64,000 bases of DNA from Chachezhania sediminis (GCF_009765275.1 NZ_VOPH01000006.1:62001-126000); one strand, 5' to 3'; shown: positions 36,601-44,529, counted from the first letter of the stretch. Notes: generated by a model from the letters alone, not told the origin. A program made the numbers and translations.

Positions 36601-37846
36601 CGTCATCGATAGCGACACAGTGGTGACGGGCAGCTATCTCTATTCCTGGGATCTGGCGATGAATTCGGACAATACCGCGCTCGACCTGACCCCGTCGGCC
36701 GATTTCACGCCAAGCGACGCAGATCTCACGAGCAACGAAGAGAACGCGGCGAGCTACCTGGGCGACGTCTGGGACGCGCTCGACGAAGGAGAGACGCCGA
36801 CATCGAGCGACGGAACCAACGAGACCGACGCGTTCGCCGCCATGTTTGGCGCGCTCTATCAGGTAGACTCGGCGTCGGATTACGAGGACGCCCTGAGCGG
36901 CATGACAAATGCCGCCTTTGGCGCCATGACCTATGGCGCGGTTTCCGGATCGCAGACGGCCATGTCCTCGAGCCTCAGTTGCCCGCAGTTCGAAGGCGAA
37001 AGCATGCTGCTGCGCGAGCACAGCTGCTATTGGGGAAAGGCAAGCGGCGGTCGAACCGAGCTTCCCGGCGACAATGGCGCGACGATCAAGAGCCAGGACT
37101 ATCGCGTTGGCGGGCAGATCGCCTTTGCGGATAACTGGATCCTGGGTGGCAGCGCCGCTTATGTCCAGAGCCAGACGTCGAATGACGATGGCTCGTTCCA
37201 CAGCGATGGCGAAGGCTTCAACCTTGCCGCTGCCGTGAAATACGATGCGGACCGGTGGTATCTGGCGGCTGTCGGCACCGTAGGATACATGTGGAATGAC
37301 AATCAGCGGAACGCCAGCATGCCGGGTCTGGGAGCGGCGACCGTCACGAGCCACAGCGATACCCTGGTCCTGGGCACGCGCTTTCGGGCTGCTTACGAAT
37401 TTCCTTTCGAGCGTTGGTATGTCAGGCCAAGGGCGGACCTGGATATCCTTTATGCCCATACGCCTGGCTATACCGAAAAAGGCTCGGACACGCTGGCAAT
37501 GCAGGTTGGAGACACCGATTACTTTGGTGTGACCGTCCTGCCGGCTGTGGAATTCGGTGGACAGGCCGACCTTTCAAAGAATTGGACGGCACGTCTGTTC
37601 GGAACTGTCGGAGCTTCCATTTCGGCTGCGGGATCGATCAAAAATGATCTGTCCTTCGTGATGGCCCCGGACAGTGTCGGGCCGTTCACAATCGAGACTG
37701 AAACTCCGAAATATCTCGGAAATGTCGGTCTTGGCCTTCAAATCTACAGCACGGAAGGGTTGGATTTGAGAGCGGACTATAATGCATCTTTCGGAGGCGG
37801 CTTTGAGAACCACTCAGTATCTTTGAAATTGAGCTATGTCTTTTAG
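30641..37846 (+). CDS. Giant autotransporter with AQSIGGGGG-repeat passenger
   Basis: Type V secreted surface protein of 2,401 residues. A long N-terminal region ends in a signal peptide at about 35-60 (LLKLSVSVVALIAAAPALLG, then SPAAAQ). The passenger (about 60-2100) is Gly/Ser/Asp/Thr-rich. Between residues 695 and 1715 it carries 15 AQSIGGGGG-type units (13 exact), each preceded by a G-I/V pair and followed by a GGSGGxGGDGG turn, with degenerate relatives on both sides. It predicts a long beta-helix. The last ~290 residues (from CPQFEGESMLLREH) are the outer-membrane barrel with terminal LSYVF. The first start is TTG 30641, with only a weak GGCAGAG before it; a GTG at 30668 is also possible. 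Role unknown: adhesion, biofilm or a scaffold for hydrolases are options. An arylsulfatase follows after 163 bases. Confidence 0.9.
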   Translation: MIKELKVLLVTGSERPCAASRALFRDNGEPATPRLLKLSVSVVALIAAAPALLGSPAAAQVVDMVQYFEGPTGQTNENQDNITMDVSANGVNTFSISETVDSSDTDWIGAFTLTQAQIGTDNSDDLPYSSNGTSTFTVDGTITNAITNGYSDSITSSNEYISSVFALHSAGQQANETYGYEKKTTNYDPYPGANAPDVTLTVEAGDDSPLLDYSPVLVGKASVQVTIGEYNDGDSITYAYGGNGALSAVSIGAPGSVQKAKDSTNQAEYYGGNGGDVTLSNEVDITVEGYAGDATVGSDDALLALFGDKAYIGAITAYSLGGQGQYEGGVGDDYAGPGGPGGDVSVTQSGDVDMHGISNPDGSNFMPSIGLWAISSGGPGVTFEGNGVGNGGDAGDITVSWTGGLTTGDDVVNTTGIVAGSVGGSADLESSNPAAPGNGGDVTVDISNDWNLAVGSDGYGAIGVFAFSAGGQQSQSNDASGYAGDVSISADSDTNMSITGNNLGFGLLGLSTGDIANFLSDESGTGVGNAGEVSIENDGSISVSAQSTGAAFGIVALSAGGYSQIDTFSEAPSGGSVLGFSGDGNSNLGSNGVSGQAVSVTNTGTVTVSGPTSSAIMAMSVGGSGGLALYLADAAEGITDGGFMNLGSQASSGFAGGGDGGPVRVDNTGTVVSGSSDWVDDETDQYNNAMSFGIVAQSIGGGGGAGTSGRNIGGSDVGGQGGGYGSSVSVTHGTGSVTTYAAASSAIIAQSIGGGGGAGGNRSGIGGATGGSGGNGGDGGKVTVDINSGDGIYTVGDFSFGVVAQSIGGGGGAGGSATADGLLVDLFSMATGGSGGSGGSGDSVTVSLDQTFVSSGARAVGIVAQSIGGGGGTGAQGTAQGGFFGGVSYAVGGSGGDGGNGGTLTVTNESNGVIMTGCDAQDSFECSELSSFLDELDDDSSVEDQSDTVSDWTPFGTINLQGADAIGIMAQSIGGGGGDGGTATSGSSDDDNDSDDNDSDISFSIGIGATAGAGGAAGVGGTVTIDNDGAIITAGDQAYGILAQSISGGGGNGGDATASSFASGLPVGFSLSVTLGGDGGAGDQDAGDVTITNGSGSFDGAAGSIVTFGQYSTAILAQSIGGGGGTGGAGSSSSTAESSADGDDISISVGLSVSIGGSGGTGNDGGDVSVSNELGAAIRTLGAGSRGILAQSIGGGGGSAGAADAAASSSATGEVSATISASASVGGSGGAGGDGGAVTVVNDGLIYTGGILTGSDGSTLTTGGDGVGIFAQSIGGGGGTGGSSTAETTVGASEDDSDDVNATQSSVGSYSANVSVGGAGGASGDGGTVSVTNTGQATTTGMRAHAIFAQSIGGGGGAGGSATSTADNNASDGSEDDDSDNGTAYAASIAVGGTGGGSGNGGEIDITQSGAIVTYGYGAAGINAQSIGGGGGQGADGTVSNNVDIQIGLNVSSSGGAGGDGGTIDITTQTANSSVSNPGSVATMGDDAIGIFAQSIGGGGGTGAGGCTNSSNSAVGELLDAGVSYLEDESASLCFGNTEVDGDFSDGTSLSLSIGGSSGNTGDGGTVTIDHQTAITTFGDRAIGIVAQSIGGGGGFVISANDQIESSTVISNTSTSESGVGGLLSMSVDAGATIQTFGDGAWGLLAQSIGGGGGFAGDPSVGLPTALSGASVQNGTTSSGIASNASGFDISVSGKIETSGTAAHAIFAQAIGGGGGYLTDSDGTLTIGLDLPGVNFEDTYYAVNGASSITIADGASVLANGASSVGIFAQSVGAVGPNPGTDVTITVDGTVSGGTGGLSDASGVAAGIYAQTANGGTITIGSTGTLTTADGVDGYAVYTPSSDAWTITNAGTLTGAVFTGAPTGGGDFNLTVTNTGTFNFGQEFTSSYLINQGKFSIGGDGNIYQSTAYDQSYFDLTDSNSNWLVDIDATASDGVLNDVLWFGSDSLSYSTAAIGGTITPNVIGGLLPQGYGIINAPDGLTLPEGSAVIDSDTVVTGSYLYSWDLAMNSDNTALDLTPSADFTPSDADLTSNEENAASYLGDVWDALDEGETPTSSDGTNETDAFAAMFGALYQVDSASDYEDALSGMTNAAFGAMTYGAVSGSQTAMSSSLSCPQFEGESMLLREHSCYWGKASGGRTELPGDNGATIKSQDYRVGGQIAFADNWILGGSAAYVQSQTSNDDGSFHSDGEGFNLAAAVKYDADRWYLAAVGTVGYMWNDNQRNASMPGLGAATVTSHSDTLVLGTRFRAAYEFPFERWYVRPRADLDILYAHTPGYTEKGSDTLAMQVGDTDYFGVTVLPAVEFGGQADLSKNWTARLFGTVGASISAAGSIKNDLSFVMAPDSVGPFTIETETPKYLGNVGLGLQIYSTEGLDLRADYNASFGGGFENHSVSLKLSYVF
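32725..35794 (+). repeat. Coding repeat array (15 AQSIGGGGG-type units) inside the autotransporter
   Basis: Thirteen exact AQSIGGGGG nonapeptides plus AQSISGGGG and AQAIGGGGG, spaced about 45-110 residues apart, encoded by near-identical GCCCAGTCSATCGGCGGCGG stretches. Further degenerate relatives (AQSVGAVGP, AQTANGG after it; AISSGGPG, AGSVGGS, AFSAGGQ, ALSAGGY, AMSVGGSGG before it) suggest growth by repeat duplication from the centre. Confidence 0.9.
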
Positions 37847-38009
37847 GCGTCGGATTCGATAGCGGAGGGGCAATCTGAACGATGGGCAAGTCCGAACAGA
37901 TCTCCGGCTATGCGTTGGCCAGCCTTAAGCTAAAAAGGGCTCCACGTTTTCAGAAGCAGACAATCACTGAACACAATCGACGGCCAGAGCAGTAAAGTGG
38001 ATCAAATTC

Positions 38010-40739
38010 ATGAAGGCAGTAAATTTCTCAAGTCTGCAAAACAGCCAAGGATGCGAGAGTGGTGCAGATAAGGGATACATTTCTTGCGACAATCTTCTGA
38101 GTTTGCCTACCGCCCTTGAAACGGGGGCTCGTTCCACTGTCGATCTTGCGGGGACTGCGGCTGCGGCGCGGCTCAGCATAAAAGGCAAATGGACCTTTTC
38201 TGGCAGATGCCTTTCCTTTTTCGGGTGGCTGGCATCGGCTGTCATGATTTGCTCTGCCGCGTGGTCCGACGAATTGAGTGGGCCCCCTGATGCCACCCAG
38301 CCGACGATCGAAATTGGCGGCGCCCAACTGCCTCCACAGCCCCAGCCTTTCAGGGGGGAGATCAAGACGCTCGCAAGTGAATCCAGACCGTCGTGGCCAG
38401 CTCGGATCGTGCCGCCACAAGGTGCGCCGAATGTCTTGCTCATTATGACCGACGACGTCGGGTTTGGGGCGCCGTCCACCTTTGGCGGTGTCATTCCCAC
38501 CCCGGCTCTTGACAGAATTGCCGCTGAAGGCCTGCGCTACACAAACTTCCATTCCACCGCCCTATGCGCGCCGACCCGGGCAGCCCTGCTGACCGGGCGC
38601 AATCCGCATATGGTCGGGTTCGGCGTGGTCCCGGAGATGTCCACCGGCTATCCTGGCTATGACGGCGTGATCACGAAGGACAAGGCGACAATCGGCCGGG
38701 TGCTGCGCGACAACGGGTATCGCACCGCCTGGTTCGGCAAGAACCACAACACGCCGTTTTCGTTCACGGAACTTTACGGACCGTTCGATCAATGGCCGAC
38801 CGGGCTGGGCTTCGACTACTTCTATGGCTTCATGGGCGGCGAATCCAATCAGTGGCGGCCGGGCGATCTAGTCCGCAACACCACCTATATCCAGCCCTTC
38901 CTGGCCGATCCGGATTTCAACCTGATTACGGCCATGGCCGATGAAGCGATCACATATGTCAGGGCGGCAGACACGCTGGCACCCGAGCAGCCATTCTTCA
39001 TTTATTATGTCCCCGGAGCCGCGCATTCACCCCATCATCCGACAAAGGAATGGATCGAAAGGGCCGACAAACTTCACCTATTCGATCAGGGCTGGAACGC
39101 GCTGCGCGAGACGATCTTCGAAAAACAAAAGGCGCTCGGCGTTATTCCGGACAGCGCCCGGCTGACGCCTTGGCCGGACGGTTTGCTCAAGCGCTGGGAA
39201 CAGCTGTCGGCCGATGAACAAAAGCTGTTCAAACGTCAGGCGACGGTATTTGCAGCCTATCTTATGTATGCCGATCACGAGATCGGCAGGGTCATACAGG
39301 CCATCGACGATCTGGGGCGGCTCGACAATACGCTGATCGTCTACATCAGCGGCGACAACGGGACGAGCGCAGAAGGGACCATGAACGGCACCCCCAACGA
39401 AGTCGCGTCGGCCAATCTGATCGACGTCCCGGTGGCGCAACAGCTCTCGGATTTCTACGATATCTGGGGATCAGAGGCGACCTATCCTCACATGGCTGCC
39501 GCCTGGGCATGGGCATTTGACACGCCTTTTTCCTGGACCAAGCAGATCGCATCCCATTTCGGCGGCACGCGGCAGGGCATGGCCGTCGCGTGGCCCCGGC
39601 GGATCAAGGACAAGGGCAGCATCCGTCACCAGTTCCACCACGTCATCGACATTCTTCCGACCATTCTCGACGCATCTGGGATCGCGGCCCCGACAGAGGT
39701 CGACGGGATCAGGCAGGCGCCGATCGACGGGGTCAGCATGACCTATACCTTCGATGCGGCGAATGCCGATGCGCCATCGGCACGGAAAACCCAGTATTTC
39801 GAGATGCTTGGTGACCACGCCCTTTACCATGATGGCTGGATCCTGAGCACCAAGGTCATGCGAGCGCCGTGGGAAAGTTCGGGTGCCGGTAATTCGGACC
39901 CGACCAGCTACCCCTACGAGCTCTTCGACCTGAGCAAGGACTGGACACAATATGAGGATGTGGCGGCCGCTCATCCCGGCAAGGTGGCGGAACTGACAGC
40001 CCTTTTCTATCAAGAAGCGGGGAAAAATCAGGTCTTCCCGCTCGATGCATCCGTCGCGACCCGGCAGAACGCATCGAAGCCAAGCATCGCAACGGGCCGC
40101 GACATGTATGTCTGGACCGGCCCGCTTACCGGCGTGTCGAGCACCAACGCGCCCTCGGTCCTCAACACGTCCTACAGGTTCACAGCCGAGATCGAGGTGC
40201 CCGAGACCGGCGGCGCGGGCATGCTGATCACGCAAGGCGGCCGCTTTGCCGGTTTCGGCTTCTACTTGCTCAAAGGCATCCCGACCTTCAGTTGGAACCT
40301 CGCCGGTCTCGATCACAAGACGTGGCGGGGCGCCACGGCACTGAGCCCAGGCAAACATGTCCTGGTTTTCGACTTCAAGTATGACGGGCTGGGCGCGGAT
40401 ACGCTGGCCTATGGCTCGATCGCCGGTTTCGGCCGGTCTGGCACCGGAACCCTGCAGGTGGACGGCAAGATCGTCGACAGCAAGACGATGACCAGAACGA
40501 TCCCCTTTACCCTCGCCTGGGATGAACATCTCGACGTCGGCTCCGATACGGGTACGTCGGTCAACGTCGCCGATTACGACATCCCCTTCGCCTTTGACGG
40601 CAAAATCGAAAAGATCACCCTTTCGGTCGATGCTCCGACACTGTCGAGCAATGACATCGCCAAGCTTAAGGCGGCTCAAGCCAAAGCGGCGGACGGCGCC
40701 GTCCCGCCGGTGCCGCCAGATTCCGAGAACAAGCGATGA
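38010..40739 (+). CDS. Large type I arylsulfatase with C-terminal extension
   Basis: Sulfate-ester hydrolase of 909 residues. The formylglycine site is C186 in LCAPTRAALLTGR, matching CxPxR. Calcium ligands are in IMTDDVGFG and in YISGDNGTS, and active-site basic residues in WFGKNHNTPF and ETPF-like SHFGGTRQG. The catalytic region ends near residue 690; the remaining 200 residues form a beta-rich domain typical of the 80-90 kDa arylsulfatases. A hydrophobic segment at 68-84 looks like a signal peptide after an unusually long 60-residue lead, so the true start may lie later, but no better start codon with a ribosome site was found. Likely periplasmic. It needs a formylglycine-generating enzyme encoded elsewhere. 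It follows the autotransporter and precedes an MBL-fold and an FAH gene. Confidence 0.92.
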   Translation: MKAVNFSSLQNSQGCESGADKGYISCDNLLSLPTALETGARSTVDLAGTAAAARLSIKGKWTFSGRCLSFFGWLASAVMICSAAWSDELSGPPDATQPTIEIGGAQLPPQPQPFRGEIKTLASESRPSWPARIVPPQGAPNVLLIMTDDVGFGAPSTFGGVIPTPALDRIAAEGLRYTNFHSTALCAPTRAALLTGRNPHMVGFGVVPEMSTGYPGYDGVITKDKATIGRVLRDNGYRTAWFGKNHNTPFSFTELYGPFDQWPTGLGFDYFYGFMGGESNQWRPGDLVRNTTYIQPFLADPDFNLITAMADEAITYVRAADTLAPEQPFFIYYVPGAAHSPHHPTKEWIERADKLHLFDQGWNALRETIFEKQKALGVIPDSARLTPWPDGLLKRWEQLSADEQKLFKRQATVFAAYLMYADHEIGRVIQAIDDLGRLDNTLIVYISGDNGTSAEGTMNGTPNEVASANLIDVPVAQQLSDFYDIWGSEATYPHMAAAWAWAFDTPFSWTKQIASHFGGTRQGMAVAWPRRIKDKGSIRHQFHHVIDILPTILDASGIAAPTEVDGIRQAPIDGVSMTYTFDAANADAPSARKTQYFEMLGDHALYHDGWILSTKVMRAPWESSGAGNSDPTSYPYELFDLSKDWTQYEDVAAAHPGKVAELTALFYQEAGKNQVFPLDASVATRQNASKPSIATGRDMYVWTGPLTGVSSTNAPSVLNTSYRFTAEIEVPETGGAGMLITQGGRFAGFGFYLLKGIPTFSWNLAGLDHKTWRGATALSPGKHVLVFDFKYDGLGADTLAYGSIAGFGRSGTGTLQVDGKIVDSKTMTRTIPFTLAWDEHLDVGSDTGTSVNVADYDIPFAFDGKIEKITLSVDAPTLSSNDIAKLKAAQAKAADGAVPPVPPDSENKR

Positions 40740-40851
40740 TCGCGCCCGGCGCCTGTTGGAATTCTGCGACAATGCTCGGTCGACGATCATTTTGTATGGT
40801 CGACAGTTCCGAAAACGAAGAACAATCTCGATCCAATTATGGAGAGTTAGC

Positions 40852-41832
40852 ATGAAGATGGAACAGGTCAGCAATAATTGCTATGCAGTTCTGAATGAAA
40901 AAAACAGAGTCTGCGATGCCAATTCCGGGCTGATCAATATCGGCGGCGGCATGGTGATCGACACGCAGTCCGATCTGCCGCATGCCCAGGCAATGATCAA
41001 CATGTTCAGCAGAGTCTGGACGGGCATGCCGGAAAAGGTCGTCAATACTCATGAAGATTCCGATCACGTATACGGAAACCAGCTGTTTGGCAGCGCCCAG
41101 ATCATCGGGCATCGCAGCCTGCCCGAGCGAATGAAGTTGGTGGCAGACCCTGATGAATTTCAACATATGATCGATGCGGCCCAAAGCGTCACCATCGGTT
41201 CGCAATTGAAAGCCGCTCACCCGGGTGTATTTGCCGCCGCGAAACAGATTGCCGAGGATTATGAATTCCGGGGCGTTCACCTGGTGCCGCCAAGCGTCCT
41301 GTTCGACGATCGTCTCAAAGTCGTTCTCGATGACGTCGAGGTTCACATCATTCACGTAGGACCTTGTCACCAGGCCGGGGATTCCATCGTTTGGCTTCCT
41401 CGGGAGCGCGTTCTTTTTGCCGGAGATGTTCTGTTCCGTTTGTGCACACCGATGGGCTGGGTGGGTTCTTTTAACAAATGGTATCAAGCCCTGGACATGA
41501 TAATCAACGAATTGAAACCCGATGTCATCGTACCCGGCCATGGTCCGGTTTGCGGACTGGACGGGGTGCATGAGATGAAATCCTACCTGCAGTATGTGGA
41601 AAAGGAATCGCGCATCCATTTCGACGACGGGCGCAGTGCCAGCGAAGCCGCGCGCAGGATTGACCTGGGGCCTTATGCAGACTGGCTCTGTCCTGAACGA
41701 ATCTACATGAACGTCGAACGGGCCTATCGCGAGTTCCGATCGGAACCGCAGGACAAACCGTGGGACAAGCCCGAAACCTTCGACGAGATTTACGGCGTCG
41801 CCATAACACGCGGCCTGACGCCAACATTCTGA
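40852..41832 (+). CDS. MBL-fold metallo-hydrolase
   Basis: Metallo-beta-lactamase-fold hydrolase of 326 residues, no signal peptide. The metal motif reads THEDSDHVYGN (H67, D69, D71, H72), a form in which the middle histidine of HxHxDH is replaced by aspartate; further ligands are in HVGPCHQAGDS, LFAGDVLF and VPGHGPVCG. The start is ATG 40852 with GGAGAG upstream. It follows the sulfatase by 112 bases and precedes the FAH gene by 27, so the three likely form one transcript. The role may be hydrolysis of a thioester, lactone or ester intermediate; it is too short and lacks the domains of alkylsulfatases such as SdsA1. Confidence 0.88.
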   Translation: MKMEQVSNNCYAVLNEKNRVCDANSGLINIGGGMVIDTQSDLPHAQAMINMFSRVWTGMPEKVVNTHEDSDHVYGNQLFGSAQIIGHRSLPERMKLVADPDEFQHMIDAAQSVTIGSQLKAAHPGVFAAAKQIAEDYEFRGVHLVPPSVLFDDRLKVVLDDVEVHIIHVGPCHQAGDSIVWLPRERVLFAGDVLFRLCTPMGWVGSFNKWYQALDMIINELKPDVIVPGHGPVCGLDGVHEMKSYLQYVEKESRIHFDDGRSASEAARRIDLGPYADWLCPERIYMNVERAYREFRSEPQDKPWDKPETFDEIYGVAITRGLTPTF

Positions 41833-41859
41833 TCTGTCTTCGAATCGAAAGAACATCCC

Positions 41860-42891
41860 ATGAAAATTGCACGCTTTCTCCCACCGGCATCTGAAGTTCC
41901 CGTTTTCGGAGGCGTGATCGGCACGCATGTCGTTGGCTTCGGGACGCTGCTGAAACGGTCCGGGCTGGACACTGACATTGTCAGCAACAGCAGGATATAC
42001 CTTTCGAATTTGCCGGATAGCGAAGACATGGCCCGTAAGCTTCTTGATTGGGGCGCAGAGCATCTGAGTGAACTCGGAGACGACGAAGTTTTCAGTCTGG
42101 AGTCGGTGCAACTTCTGGCACCGGTGGAAGTTGCAGCCCTGTTCGATTTCGGACTTACACCAACCCACCTGCGGAACTCTCTGGAAACGTTCTTAAAACT
42201 CGAACACGGAAATCCAAAAACAGAGCCGATTCTGAACTCTTTGAAGGCTGGCCTTATTTCTGAGCCGGAGGATAAGCCCTCTGCCGGACCTCAACCACTC
42301 TCTTACTACAAATGCAACATGAACTCTATTGTCGGGGACGGGCAACATGTTCCATGGCCGACATACACCGCTCGTCTGGACATCGAGCCGGAGCTTGCCG
42401 TGATATATGGAAATACTCGACAACCCGTTTCCGGCTACTGCATCTTCAACGACATTTCCGCACGAGACGTTCAGGTCCCCGAGTTCATTGGCGGCCTTTG
42501 CCTTTCAAAGGACATGGGATTTGGAAATCAGCTTGGCCCGTTTCTTGTTACGGCTGACGAGGTCGGCAACCCGTTTGATCAAGATGTCGATGTGATCGTA
42601 AATGGCAAGGCGCGTTTCAAAGGTTCAACATCCGAGATCAGCCACGGCGCTGAGGACATCTTTCAGTGGATGGAAATGATTGGCCCCATCCGTCCTGGCA
42701 CAGTTTTCGGGTTCGGAACCACCCCCGGATGCACCGGGTTGGATTTTGACGACTTTCTGGATCCGGGAGATACTGTCGAGATCAGGTTTTCCCGACTGGG
42801 AGCGTTGAAGTGCACTCTCGAGGAGCCAAAATCGAAGCTGTCCAGAAGCCGTTGGCCGGTTCGAAAACCCCTGGAAAGGTTCTATGAGTAA
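41860..42891 (+). CDS. Fumarylacetoacetate hydrolase (FAH) family protein, fumarylacetoacetase-like
   Basis: Protein of 343 residues with the FAH fold, acting on a C-C bond in a diketo acid or on a keto/enol isomerisation. The metal-binding ExE is in RLDIEPELAVIYG, followed by YCIFNDISARDVQVPE and GFGTTPGCTGLDFDDFLDPG. The N-terminal 140 residues form an extra domain, as in two-domain FAH proteins. No obvious -35/-10 precedes it; it lies 27 bases after the MBL gene. Together with the extradiol-type dioxygenase further on it fits hydrolysis of a ring-cleavage product. The exact substrate is open. Confidence 0.88.
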   Translation: MKIARFLPPASEVPVFGGVIGTHVVGFGTLLKRSGLDTDIVSNSRIYLSNLPDSEDMARKLLDWGAEHLSELGDDEVFSLESVQLLAPVEVAALFDFGLTPTHLRNSLETFLKLEHGNPKTEPILNSLKAGLISEPEDKPSAGPQPLSYYKCNMNSIVGDGQHVPWPTYTARLDIEPELAVIYGNTRQPVSGYCIFNDISARDVQVPEFIGGLCLSKDMGFGNQLGPFLVTADEVGNPFDQDVDVIVNGKARFKGSTSEISHGAEDIFQWMEMIGPIRPGTVFGFGTTPGCTGLDFDDFLDPGDTVEIRFSRLGALKCTLEEPKSKLSRSRWPVRKPLERFYE

Positions 42892-42971
42892 TGTGTCGCC
42901 TCTGAGCATCACACTGTCAGCGCGCAGAGACGATCCAACCATCTGTTGCTGGGATCGGGCTTGATACTGTA

Positions 42972-43034
42972 ACCGCCTCCCTACGGCATCGACGCGCCAA
43001 AGTTGGGTCGCATCATTCCATATCGGGAGGCGGT
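42972..43034. repeat. Inverted repeat in the 5' non-coding end of an IS110 remnant
   Basis: Ten-base arms ACCGCCTCCC (42972-42981) and GGGAGGCGGT (43025-43034) flank about 43 bases directly before the IS110 start codon at 43036. In the IS110 group the left non-coding end encodes a structured bridge RNA, so this may be the remains of that RNA. Confidence 0.5.
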
Positions 43035-43035
43035 C

Positions 43036-43650
43036 ATGTCGGAGATTATCACGGTCGGATTGGATCTGGCGAAGAATGAGTTTCGGGTTGACGGTTCAGA
43101 CAGGAATGGCAGTGCCATCTTGCGCAGGAAGCTTAGAAGGGCCCCGATGCTTGACTTCTTTGCCAAGTTGCCGCCCTGCCTGGTGGCGATAGAGGTCGGC
43201 GGCGGCGCGATTTTTCTGGGTGCGGGAATTGTCCAAGATCGACCACGATTTCAGGCTCATCCGGCAGCGCACCTAGGCCGTCAATGCAATACGCGGACAT
43301 CTTACTGAATTCGGCTGCGTCGTACCTTAGGGCGCAACGAATGCCCGGCGCCTGTTTGCCCTTGTCGCGGGCGAACAATTGGTCCTCCCTGATGGTCCGG
43401 ACTGTTATGCTTGCCCAACCCGACGGTCGGATCGAGACCCTGGATGCCGACATTGGCCGGGGCACCAAGACAGATGAGGTTCCCCGTCGTCTGATGTCGA
43501 TCCCAAGCATAGGCCCGTTGATCGCCGCAGCCATCGCCACTATGGCTCCGCCGCCGAAAGCGTTCCGGAAGGGCCGAGACTTCGTGGCATGGCGCGGCCT
43601 CACCCGGCGGCAGCGCGCAACAGGCGGCAAGCACGCACCCGCCGCGCCGT
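43036..43650 (+). mobile_element. Degenerate IS110-family transposase
   Basis: Starts MSEIITVGLDLAKNEFRVDG, the DEDD-domain start of IS110 transposases, continues RRKLRRAPMLDFFAKLPPC, then is frameshifted and internally deleted, picking up NALRGHLTEFGCVVP-like sequence and finally TKTDEVPRRLMSIPSIGPLI and FRKGRDFVAWRGLTRRQ of the C-terminal Tnp20 domain. A full-length copy would be about 1 kb. Not functional. Confidence 0.75.
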
Positions 43651-43708
43651 CATGTTTGCCAAGCACGATCTCTCCACCGTGCCGGTTCCAGCCCTGTCGT
43701 GCCGGTCA

Positions 43709-44260
43709 TCACGCCATGCGATCTATGAGTTGGGCAAAACGCTCGGCAAAGGCTGCAATGAAGTCACGCAGGTCCTGATCCGCAATGACGCCGTCTTCGG
43801 AGATCATTTCGGGAGTTCTGAAACTGATATAGGTTTCCCCCGGCATGACAATGCTGCCCTGTACCGCCATGATTTGTCGCAGATGCTGTTGCCCGATTGC
43901 TGTTCCTATCGAGCCGGGGGACGCACCCGTCATGGCGAAGACCTTGCCATTCCAGACGTTTTCCGAAGGAGGTTTTGATCCCCAATCGATGGCATTTTTC
44001 AGGAGAGCGGGAATCGATCGGTTGTACTCCGGCGTCACGCAGCAAACGCCATCCGCTTCCCTGATCGCGTTGGTGAAGTTGCGAACCGCGTCGGGCCGGT
44101 CAGGTTCGAGATCGCCGTTGTAGAATGGCATGTCGTCCATACGTATGTAACGAAAGGCCATCGAAGCGGGCGCATAAAGTTGGATGGCCTTCGCAAGCCT
44201 GAGGTTGATCGACTGTTTGCGAATGCTGCCAACGAGCATGGCAATTGATTTTCGGGACAT
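43709..44260 (-). CDS. NADPH-dependent FMN reductase family protein
   Basis: Flavodoxin-like reductase of 183 residues that supplies reduced FMN or reduces quinones/azo compounds. The phosphate loop is LVGSIRKQSINLRLAK and the family motif TPEYNRSIPALLKNAIDWGS is intact; GKVFAMTGASPGSIGTA follows. Full length for the family. It is the last gene of the minus-strand cluster IOR, VOC dioxygenase, flavoprotein hydroxylase, and may reduce quinone by-products of phenol oxidation. The transcript runs into the IS110 remnant. Confidence 0.92.
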   Translation of the reverse strand: MSRKSIAMLVGSIRKQSINLRLAKAIQLYAPASMAFRYIRMDDMPFYNGDLEPDRPDAVRNFTNAIREADGVCCVTPEYNRSIPALLKNAIDWGSKPPSENVWNGKVFAMTGASPGSIGTAIGQQHLRQIMAVQGSIVMPGETYISFRTPEMISEDGVIADQDLRDFIAAFAERFAQLIDRMA

Positions 44261-44529
44261 GGCTTCTCCTATCCTAGCTTTTCTTCCAGTTTGATCCGAA
44301 ACTCAGCTTCTCCGTCGCGCACGCACCGGGCCCTCCGGGACGATCGCCATCGACAGCGAAATTCCTGCCTTCACGCCTGCGTCCAGCACGACGTTCGGGA
44401 CAACACGTTCCCGCGATGCCGCGACCCGGCTTTCAGCAGAAATTGGTGCCGGTTTGTGGTCGCGGATTGACATTGCCGGTTTCGGGACAAGGCCGCCCAA
44501 ATCGAAATTCCGCGCGGCCTTTTTTCAGC
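44261..44529. other. Intergenic region with a possible gene fragment
   Basis: Between FMN reductase and hydroxylase genes. A minus-strand frame at 44303-44500 contains NVVLDAGVKAGISLSMAIVP, loosely like the start of HbpS/GlcG heme-binding proteins, then stops. It could be a remnant; no start signal is seen. Confidence 0.25.

Noticed and set aside
35951-37459. Minus-strand frame of 502 codons
   Set aside because: Antisense to the autotransporter barrel; no recognisable protein pattern.
40852-41832. MBL-fold protein as an SdsA1-type alkylsulfatase
   Set aside because: It has 326 residues and lacks the dimerisation and SCP2-like domains of those enzymes, despite lying beside an arylsulfatase.
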